This document shows, piece after piece, positions 8,027 through 13,966 of a stretch of DNA of 47,779 nt. Source of the stretch: Clostridiales bacterium CHKCI006. Its GTDB lineage: Bacteria; Bacillota_I; Bacilli_A; Erysipelotrichales; Coprobacillaceae. Location: assembly GCA_900018345.1 (NCBI GenBank), contig FCNA01000023.1, positions 1 to 47,779 on the forward strand, written 5' to 3'. The position numbers and the translations under genes are program-made. Under the pieces are notes generated by a model. The model saw only the letters and a program-made list of their open reading frames with translations, was not told the origin of the DNA and did not search any database. Positions within the stretch are counted from its first letter, which is position 1. Each line of letters opens with the position of its first letter.

Positions 8027-9016
8027 ATGAAAGTCATTGATATGCATTGTGACACCATTGGTGGTTTATACATGCAGGACAAGAAGGGACAGGATCACCA
8101 GAACATCCTATCCAATCAGATGAATATTGATTTAGAAAAGATGGAAAAAGGCGATTACCTGGCACAGTGTTTTGCGATGTTTGTGCCCTTTAATGTGGAA
8201 AATCCATTTGAGACCTGTATGGAGATGATCGATCGTTTTTACCAGGAAATTGAAGCGCATCCGGACAAGATCGCATTAGCACGCAATGGCGAAGAGCTGG
8301 AACAAAATGCTGCTTCAGGCAGGATGTCAGCGATCCTGACCATTGAAGAGGGCGGTGTAACCAAAGGAAATCTTGCTTATTTGCGCGATTTCTATCGCCT
8401 GGGTGTCCGAATGATCACGCTGACCTGGAACTTTGAAAATGGTATCGGTTATCCTAACTTTGTGCGCAGTGAACATCCTGATTTTAAGAGTCCAAACACA
8501 AAAGACGGTCTGACACCATTTGGGATTGAGATGGTTAAGGAAATGAATCGCCTGGGCATTATCGTCGATGTTTCTCACTTATCGGATGCAGGTTTCTATG
8601 ATGTCCTCAAATATACCACAGGACCATTTGTGGCAAGTCATTCCAATGCGCGGGCGGTATGCAATCACTGCCGCAATTTAACGGATGATATGATTCGTGA
8701 ATTAGCGAAACGCGGCGGTGTGATGGGCATCAACTACGCAGCAGACTTCTTAAGAGAGGTTCCGGAAGGAGAAGAGAACTTCTCTTATATCGCAGATATG
8801 GTCAAACACATCAAACATATCGTAGAAGTCGGAGGCATCGATTGTGTGGGCTTAGGCTCTGACTTTGATGGCATTCCACAGAATCTGGAAATGAAAGATG
8901 CTTCCTACTTGCCACAGCTGGCTCAGGCTTTAGCTGCAGAAGGCTTTAGTGAAGCAGACATCGAGAAAATTTTCTATAAGAACGTTCTGCGCGTTTTCAA
9001 AGAAGTGACGCATTAG
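8027..9016 (+). CDS. M19 membrane-dipeptidase family protein
   Basis: A 329-residue zinc dipeptidase of the renal dipeptidase type. Visible motifs are the metal pair in DMHCDT (residues 5-10), the bridging Glu in LTIEEGG (about 106), VDVSHLSDAGF, SHSNARAVCNHCRNLTDD and VGLGSDFDGI near the C-terminus. It would cleave dipeptides, often with a broad or D-residue range. There is no signal peptide, so it is likely cytosolic in this organism. It is monocistronic, with a clear promoter and a terminator that contains its stop codon. With the M28, M14 and PepT enzymes it points to heavy peptide use. Confidence 0.92.
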   Translation: MKVIDMHCDTIGGLYMQDKKGQDHQNILSNQMNIDLEKMEKGDYLAQCFAMFVPFNVENPFETCMEMIDRFYQEIEAHPDKIALARNGEELEQNAASGRMSAILTIEEGGVTKGNLAYLRDFYRLGVRMITLTWNFENGIGYPNFVRSEHPDFKSPNTKDGLTPFGIEMVKEMNRLGIIVDVSHLSDAGFYDVLKYTTGPFVASHSNARAVCNHCRNLTDDMIRELAKRGGVMGINYAADFLREVPEGEENFSYIADMVKHIKHIVEVGGIDCVGLGSDFDGIPQNLEMKDASYLPQLAQALAAEGFSEADIEKIFYKNVLRVFKEVTH

Positions 9017-9029
9017 CGTCGCTTCTTTT
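9002..9029 (+). terminator. Terminator containing the dipeptidase stop
   Basis: GAAGTGACGC (9002-9011) pairs with GCGTCGCTTC (9016-9025), followed by four T residues. The TAG stop (9014-9016) is in the loop. Confidence 0.75.
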
Positions 9030-9030
9030 G

Positions 9031-9059
9031 TTGCAAGCCTACAAGGCTTGTGGTATGAT
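9031..9059 (+). promoter_or_regulatory. Promoter of the sdpR operon with a dyad operator in the spacer
   Basis: TTGCAA (9031-9036), a 17-base spacer and TGgTATGAT (hexamer 9054-9059). The spacer holds the inverted repeat CAAGCCT-ACA-AGGCTTG (9034-9050), well placed for repression by the ArsR-type regulator encoded downstream. Autoregulation is inferred from position and symmetry. Confidence 0.6.
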
Positions 9060-9082
9060 GTCAAAAAAGGAGGGTGAGCGAG

Positions 9083-9226
9083 ATGACATTGACTTTACTA
9101 GAAATGAAGCGATGGCATGCAATTGCTTGCCCTTTTTGTCAGATGCATCTTCCGGTCTTCTCCGTGATGACGACGGGGATCTCTGGGATGGCAGGAAGGG
9201 GCGAACTGCATGAACGATGTGTTTAA
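9083..9226 (+). CDS. Small 47-residue cysteine-containing protein upstream of sdpR
   Basis: A short gene of 48 codons including the stop, opening MTLTLLEMKRWHAIACPFCQ and ending GELHERCV. AGGAGG (9068-9073) is ideally spaced 9 bases before the ATG, and a good promoter precedes it. Its stop overlaps the sdpR start by 17 bases, so translation of the two is probably coupled. CPFC, the following MH and the C-terminal HERC suggest a small zinc-binding knuckle. I do not recognise a family. It is the first gene of the operon and has the strongest ribosome binding site, so it is unlikely to be a chance reading frame. Confidence 0.6.
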   Translation: MTLTLLEMKRWHAIACPFCQMHLPVFSVMTTGISGMAGRGELHERCV

Positions 9227-9539
9227 GGCTTTAAGCGATCCCACGCGCCGTAAGATATTGGAACTCTTGAAACAGCGCGAAATGAGCGCGGGCGAGATTG
9301 CTTCCTATTTTCAAATCTCCAAGCCTTCGATCTCACACCATTTAGCGATCCTTAAATCCTGTGAACTGGTGATCGATCAGCGCGAAGGCCAAAGTATTAT
9401 TTATCGTTTAAATATGACCGTTTTTCAGGAAGCCGTTAAATGGATCTTTGATTTTTGCCGGAAGGAGGAAGCTAGTCATGAAAGTGAAGATGCCGCGTTT
9501 GATTCTGATGTTGGCCCTTCTGATCCTACTCTTCGATAG
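9210..9539 (+). CDS. sdpR: ArsR/SmtB-type repressor, SdpR-like
   Basis: A 109-residue winged-helix repressor. MNDVFKALSDPTRRKILELL and SAGEIASYFQISKPSISHHLAILKSCELVIDQREGQSIIYRLN are the hallmark SdpR sequence. The C-terminal tail after FCRKEEAS is low in conservation and overlaps the sdpI gene by 62 bases in another frame. In Bacillus subtilis SdpR represses its own sdpRI operon and is held at the membrane by SdpI when toxin is present. The same logic is plausible here, but no sdpABC toxin genes lie in this window. GGAAGGGG lies before the ATG. Confidence 0.88.
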   Translation: MNDVFKALSDPTRRKILELLKQREMSAGEIASYFQISKPSISHHLAILKSCELVIDQREGQSIIYRLNMTVFQEAVKWIFDFCRKEEASHESEDAAFDSDVGPSDPTLR

Positions 9540-10116
9540 CGGGCTTTATTTCTTTATTTCCACCGATATTCCTGTGCATTGGAATTATGCCGGAAAGATC
9601 GATCAATATGCGCCCAAATGGGTCTTATTTGGACTGGGTATGCTGCCCTTGATCTTCTATTATCTGATTCCGTTCCTGCAAAAAATCGATCCGCATGCAC
9701 AAAAGATGAAAAGTGGCATGAAGACCTATTTATTGATGCGTGATCTGGTTGTCTTATTGTTGATAGCGATGAATCTGGTCACGATTGTTGTGATCATCAA
9801 TCAGAAGATTCCCGCAGGGGTGCTGATTCAGGTTGTGATCGGACTTTTTATGCTTGGACTGGGAAATTATATGCCGCGCCTTCCCCGTAATTATTTTGTT
9901 GGTTTTCGTACACCATGGGCTTTGTCCGACGAGCATACCTGGTATCGTACGCAGCGGATCGGTGGGATGGCTTTTGTAGCCAGCGGTTTTCTTTTGATTG
10001 CTGCGGGCTTGTTCAACCAGGGTTGGTTGAATGTGATCTGTTTTTTGGGAATGCTAGGGATGGTGTTTGGCTGCTGTGTCTATTCCTGGTATATCTTTGC
10101 TTCACATCATTCATAA
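9478..10116 (+). CDS. sdpI: SdpI-family membrane immunity/signalling protein
   Basis: A 212-residue membrane protein with about six hydrophobic helices. IPVHWNYAGKIDQYAPKW is the DUF1648-type motif and NYFVGFRTPWALSDEHTWYRTQRIGG is the SdpI signature loop. In B. subtilis SdpI protects against the SdpC toxin and signals to SdpR. The ATG at 9478 has GAAGGAGG 8 bases upstream; an in-frame ATG at 9448 has none. It overlaps the end of sdpR and is the last gene before a bidirectional terminator. It could also serve as a general membrane-stress immunity protein. Confidence 0.88.
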   Translation: MKVKMPRLILMLALLILLFDSGLYFFISTDIPVHWNYAGKIDQYAPKWVLFGLGMLPLIFYYLIPFLQKIDPHAQKMKSGMKTYLLMRDLVVLLLIAMNLVTIVVIINQKIPAGVLIQVVIGLFMLGLGNYMPRLPRNYFVGFRTPWALSDEHTWYRTQRIGGMAFVASGFLLIAAGLFNQGWLNVICFLGMLGMVFGCCVYSWYIFASHHS

Positions 10117-10130
10117 CTTCGGGAAATGAT

Positions 10131-10157
10131 AAAACCACCGTTTATGCGGTGGTTTTT
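10131..10157. terminator. Bidirectional terminator between sdpI and the radical SAM gene
   Basis: AAAACCACCG and CGGTGGTTTTT form a 10-pair stem. T-runs follow on both strands, and the stop of the minus-strand radical SAM gene (10142-10144) lies in the loop. Confidence 0.9.
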
Positions 10158-11785
10158 AAGTTAAGCGGGTAGCTTGTCAGCGTGCATTGATAGTTTTTAT
10201 AAATGGCAATGACATACCGGTCAGATAGCTTTTCGATGCGAGCATAGCGATAGAGCTCATCACGGTTAAGCTGGTAAGCTTCTCCCAGGGCTTCAATCAC
10301 GGCATGACGTTCGTCGTGGGAGAGAGTTGGTTCGTACCAGCGCTTCATCCGTGTTTTGCAGCTTGCCAGATAATCGATGATCAGAAGATCGTGGTAGCGC
10401 CTATTTGTATAGTCGTCTAAGATCTGATAGAGCAGCTCGGGCTGATAACCATGGAAGGGGTAGTGGTGGGTTTTGTAGTACGTGCCTAAATCATGAAAAA
10501 AGGCAAATGCGGAGGGAACCTCATCCATGATAGCGCTCATACTGTCTTTAAAGCGGCCGCTGTTCCAGTATTTTTCTAGCATCTCCTCAGCCAGATGGAC
10601 TTCCTGAATCTCGGCTTCACTGATCCAGTCATTTTGCTGCATTTCATAAGGTGCTTCAAACTGATAAGTGTAGCCGTAATCATCGGCCTGATTGCGAAGC
10701 CCCGTCCCGCGCAGCATTTTCAAGAAGCCAAGCTGCAGTTCTTTGGCACGAAAAGCAAAGACATCATCGAAAGATTGGGCAAAGCGATCATATGTCTCAT
10801 ATGGCAATCCGGCAATCAGATCCAGGTGCAGGTCACATTTTCCTCCCTCGCTCAGGGCTTTGATGACCTCGCTGAGGCGTTCAAAATTTTGAATGCGTTT
10901 GACGGCTCGGTTGGTGGGCTCATAGGTGGATTGAATGCCGATCTCAAAACGCAGCAATCCTTTAGGCGCCTTTTCATTGATAAAATCGATGATTTTTTGT
11001 GGGAAGACATCGGCGTTGATCTCAAACTGGAATTGCTGATGAGGACCGTGATGCTTAAAGATGTAATCCAGGACAAACAGGGCGTGATCCATCTTGGCGT
11101 TGAAGCTGCGATCAAGCACCTTGATGATCCTGGCCGGACTGGCAAAAATCAAGTCCAGCTGACTGGCCAGATAGTCATGCGAATAAAAGCGCATGCCTTT
11201 TTCCAGACTGGACAGACAATACTGGCACAAAAAAGGACAGCCTCGACTGGTTTCAAAATAAAGAATGCGATGGGCCAGCTTGTCTTCGTCCTGTTTGAGG
11301 ATATAAGGGGAAGGCAGGGTCTCAATGTAACTGAGCGGTGTTTGAGGGATCTCGGTGGCGATATGCCCCTGATAGCTTACGCCGGGAATCGCGATGGCTT
11401 CTTTCTTTTCGAGGGCTTCAAGCAGCATCTCAAAAGTGATCTCGCCCTCTCCACTGAGCACATAATCGATGTCAAAATGGGTAAGGAAGTGTTCTGGCTC
11501 ATAACTGACTTCCGGTCCACCCAGCATGATGATGATCTCCGGTTTGGCTTGTTTTAATTGCTGGCAGATATCTTTGATTGGCTCGACATTCCAAATATAA
11601 GTGGAGAAAGCCACCGCATCGACCTGCTGTGAAAGAATATCCTGAACGATGTCTTCGATTTTTTGTTTAATGGTATATTCTTTCAAAGCGACATCGTGCT
11701 TAGGATAGCTGGCAACATAAAGCAGACGAATAGCTAGTGCCGTATGAATGTATTTGGCATTGAGTGTGGTGATGAGTGTTTTCAT
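10142..11785 (-). CDS. B12-binding domain radical SAM protein (DUF4080-type)
   Basis: A 547-residue protein. Residues 1-130 form a cobalamin-binding-like domain (TLITTLNAKYIHTALAIRLL, IIIMLGGPEVSYEP, DYVLSGEGE). A radical SAM core follows, with C183, C187 and C190 in RGCPFLCQYC for the 4Fe-4S cluster. The C-terminal third carries the family tail. The reaction is unknown; such proteins are often methyltransferases or tRNA/small-molecule modifiers. The start at 11785 was chosen because AAGGAGG lies 6 bases before it on the minus strand and the family begins KTLITTLNAKYIHT; the frame stays open further upstream without a site. It diverges from comFA. Confidence 0.88.
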   Translation of the reverse strand: MKTLITTLNAKYIHTALAIRLLYVASYPKHDVALKEYTIKQKIEDIVQDILSQQVDAVAFSTYIWNVEPIKDICQQLKQAKPEIIIMLGGPEVSYEPEHFLTHFDIDYVLSGEGEITFEMLLEALEKKEAIAIPGVSYQGHIATEIPQTPLSYIETLPSPYILKQDEDKLAHRILYFETSRGCPFLCQYCLSSLEKGMRFYSHDYLASQLDLIFASPARIIKVLDRSFNAKMDHALFVLDYIFKHHGPHQQFQFEINADVFPQKIIDFINEKAPKGLLRFEIGIQSTYEPTNRAVKRIQNFERLSEVIKALSEGGKCDLHLDLIAGLPYETYDRFAQSFDDVFAFRAKELQLGFLKMLRGTGLRNQADDYGYTYQFEAPYEMQQNDWISEAEIQEVHLAEEMLEKYWNSGRFKDSMSAIMDEVPSAFAFFHDLGTYYKTHHYPFHGYQPELLYQILDDYTNRRYHDLLIIDYLASCKTRMKRWYEPTLSHDERHAVIEALGEAYQLNRDELYRYARIEKLSDRYVIAIYKNYQCTLTSYPLNLKTTA

Positions 11786-11872
11786 GATCATCCTCCTTTG
11801 CTTTTTATTATGCCACAAAAGTTTGCATTTGGAAATGGCCTGTCTTTTTAATGAAGGGAGGGAATGAAAGAA

Positions 11873-12988
11873 ATGCGCTGTCCACGTTGTCAGAGTGAAA
11901 ACGGGATTGTCCAGATCGGTCGCTTGGTCTATTGCCGGGATTGCATCAGCTTTGGTCGTCTGGAGATAGGATCTTATCAGCCCTTGCATCAAAGCGTCCA
12001 CTTTCAGGATGAGGTGGGGTATTGTTTAGGTTACGATTTATCCGAAGCACAAGATCACATCAGCAAAGGGATCGTGCAGGCCATCAGACAAAAGCAGCAT
12101 GTGATGATTCAGGCGGTTTGTGGAAGCGGCAAAACGGAACTGGTCTATGCGAGCATTCTGGAGAAGCTCAGTTGTCATCAGACGGTTTGTTTTGCCCTGC
12201 CGCGGCGCGATCTGGTCATAGAGATGACAGAACGTTTATCCAGGCAGTTTCACGGTGTCGAGCTTGTCAGTGTATATGGCGGACATCATGAGCAATGCTA
12301 TGCCCCGCTAGTCATCTGTACGACCCATCAGTTGTATCGTTACCCGGCCTTCTTTGATCTGCTGATCATAGACGAGGCGGATGCTTTTCCCTTCTATGGG
12401 CAAAAGCAGCTCATGGCAATCGCTGCGAATGCCTGCAAGGGGCAGCTGATTATCATGAGTGCCACCCTTGATCGTCCTGATCCAAAGACGGGTTTTGCAG
12501 TGTTTGAGCTGAATCGACGATATCATGGTCATCGCCTGGATGTCCCCCAGGTGCAAAAGTGGCTTTACTATTCCTTATGGCGCGATTTGCGTCTTTTTTT
12601 GCATCAGGGAAAACAGGCACTGATCTTTGTTCCGACCAAGGCCATCGGCAATCAGCTAGCCAGATATCTCAAATGGTGGGGCTTAAAGTGTGAACTTGTC
12701 CATTCCCAAAGTGCCCGGCGTGAAGCCATCATTGCCGCTTTTAAAGCGCGGCAGTTTTCTTTTTTGATCTGTACGACGCTCTTAGAAAGAGGCATGACCT
12801 TTGAAGATGTTCAGGTCATCGTATTTCAGGCTGATCATCCGGTCTTTGACACATCCACCTTGATACAAATTTGCGGACGTGTAGGACGCAAACCATTACA
12901 TCCGCATGGTAAGATCTATTTTTTGGCTCATCGAAAAACAAGGGAGATGAAAGGATGCATGACCCACATCCAACAAAAAAATGCCTGA
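11873..12988 (+). CDS. comFA: ComFA-like competence DNA helicase
   Basis: A 371-residue DEAD-box helicase, shorter than the roughly 460 residues of B. subtilis ComFA. An N-terminal zinc finger (CPRC, CRDC) precedes Walker A VCGSGKTE (about 84-91), IIDEADAFP (motif II), MSATLD (motif III) and the second lobe with LLERGMTF and QICGRVGRK (motif VI). ComFA is thought to help pull single-stranded DNA into the cell during transformation. The ATG at 11873 is preferred over 11864, which sits directly on GGGAGGG. It overlaps comFC by 34 bases. Full competence would need comE/comG genes, not in this window. Confidence 0.9.
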   Translation: MRCPRCQSENGIVQIGRLVYCRDCISFGRLEIGSYQPLHQSVHFQDEVGYCLGYDLSEAQDHISKGIVQAIRQKQHVMIQAVCGSGKTELVYASILEKLSCHQTVCFALPRRDLVIEMTERLSRQFHGVELVSVYGGHHEQCYAPLVICTTHQLYRYPAFFDLLIIDEADAFPFYGQKQLMAIAANACKGQLIIMSATLDRPDPKTGFAVFELNRRYHGHRLDVPQVQKWLYYSLWRDLRLFLHQGKQALIFVPTKAIGNQLARYLKWWGLKCELVHSQSARREAIIAAFKARQFSFLICTTLLERGMTFEDVQVIVFQADHPVFDTSTLIQICGRVGRKPLHPHGKIYFLAHRKTREMKGCMTHIQQKNA

Positions 12989-13614
12989 TATGTCGATCCT
13001 CCATCTATCAGGATGATTCGATCAGTTATTTTGTGGTCCGGGATACGGATGTGATCTGCGGCAAATGCCGACGCCTGTTGAAGCCTTATCCGTATCCTTG
13101 CCGGGGAGAAATCTTATATCTGTATGATGACTTTTTACGGAACTTGTTGTTTCAATTCAAGGGACAGGGGGATCTGGCGCTTGCACCGGTCTTTTTAAAC
13201 GGTCAGGTGGAACGACTGAAAAGGCGCTATCGACAAATGATCATTGTGCCCGCCCCCTCTGTTGAGAGTGAGAATCAACAGCGTGGCTTTGTCCATTTAG
13301 TGGAAATGTTTCGTTCACTTGACCTGCCCATTTATCCGGTCTTATATAAGAAATATCCGTATAAACAAGCGGCACAGAGCTGGCAGGGACGTCAGGCAGT
13401 ATGGGATGTGATCGGCATTCATGATGCCTGGCTGATTAAAGACAAACGGATCCTGTTGGTGGATGATGTGATGACCTCGGGGATGACGCTGAAGGCTTGT
13501 GAAGCGCGTTTACATCAGGCGGGAGCACGATCGGTTTCCCGGCTCGTGATCGCATCTGGCAGGAGAAAGACACGCTTTCATGGAAGATGGAAAAATATGC
13601 GAAAGGAAAGATAA
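12955..13614 (+). CDS. comFC: ComFC-like phosphoribosyltransferase-fold competence protein
   Basis: A 219-residue ComFC homologue. An N-terminal zinc ribbon (CLIC, CGKC) is followed by the amidophosphoribosyltransferase-like fold, with IIVPAPS and the PRPP-type loop ILLVDDVMTSGMTL (about 166-179). ComFC works with ComFA in DNA uptake. AGGGAG lies 8 bases before the ATG, inside the end of comFA. The cold-shock gene follows only 4 bases after the stop, so the three genes are probably one transcript. Confidence 0.92.
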   Translation: MHDPHPTKKCLICRSSIYQDDSISYFVVRDTDVICGKCRRLLKPYPYPCRGEILYLYDDFLRNLLFQFKGQGDLALAPVFLNGQVERLKRRYRQMIIVPAPSVESENQQRGFVHLVEMFRSLDLPIYPVLYKKYPYKQAAQSWQGRQAVWDVIGIHDAWLIKDKRILLVDDVMTSGMTLKACEARLHQAGARSVSRLVIASGRRKTRFHGRWKNMRKER

Positions 13615-13618
13615 GAAG

Positions 13619-13834
13619 ATGAAAAAAGGAATTATTAAGAAATACAATCCGGTGAAAGGATATGGTTTTATTCAAGCTGAAGAAGATATGAAAAAAGATA
13701 TTTTCTTTCATTGCACACAGCTTTGTGATACAGATGCCAGTCTGATCCGAGAAGGTCAGGAGGTCGAATTTGAGCTGGTGGAACATCAGCGCGGACCACA
13801 GGCACGTCATGTACGCAAGATTGGGAGTCGCTAA
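13619..13834 (+). CDS. Cold-shock-domain protein
   Basis: A 71-residue single-stranded nucleic-acid-binding protein with a cold-shock OB fold. KGYGFI (13-18) is the RNP1 core and DIFFH (27-31) the RNP2 core. The C-terminus GPQARHVRKIGS is typical of the last strand. The ATG at 13619 was chosen because the fold starts MKKGIIKKYNP; GAAAGGA lies about 12 bases upstream. It sits where many Firmicutes carry the hibernation factor hpf between comFC and secA. Its stop codon is in the loop of a strong terminator. Confidence 0.88.
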   Translation: MKKGIIKKYNPVKGYGFIQAEEDMKKDIFFHCTQLCDTDASLIREGQEVEFELVEHQRGPQARHVRKIGSR

Positions 13835-13850
13835 GCGACTCCTGATTTTT
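13824..13850 (+). terminator. Terminator containing the cold-shock gene stop
   Basis: GGAGTCGC (13824-13831), a TAA loop that is the stop codon itself, then GCGACTCC (13835-13842) and a T-rich tail. Confidence 0.85.
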
Positions 13851-13923
13851 AGGCTGAAAAAGGCAATTTCTTCAATTTTACATAAAAATGAAAGAAAAAC
13901 ATATTTATTCATTGCTTAAAAAA

Positions 13924-13932
13924 TGCTAAAAT
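13924..13932 (+). promoter_or_regulatory. Extended -10 of the secA operon
   Basis: TGcTAAAAT with hexamer 13927-13932, 34 bases before the secA ATG. The region 17 bases upstream is A/T-rich with no good -35. Confidence 0.5.
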
Positions 13933-13966
13933 AGGTCATGTATATGCAATGAAAGGAGTTGGAGTC

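Noticed and set aside
9028-9213. A 61-codon frame starting before the sdpR operon
   Set aside because: It starts upstream of the -10, has no ribosome binding site, and competes with the 47-residue gene, which has an ideal site and couples to sdpR.
10595-11557. A 320-codon open frame on the plus strand inside the radical SAM gene
   Set aside because: It is antisense to a clear radical SAM protein with intact cysteine motif, has no ribosome binding site, and its codon pattern follows from the gene on the other strand.
13436-13912. A 158-codon minus-strand frame over comFC, the cold-shock gene and the secA leader
   Set aside because: It crosses a strong terminator and a promoter and is antisense to two clear genes.
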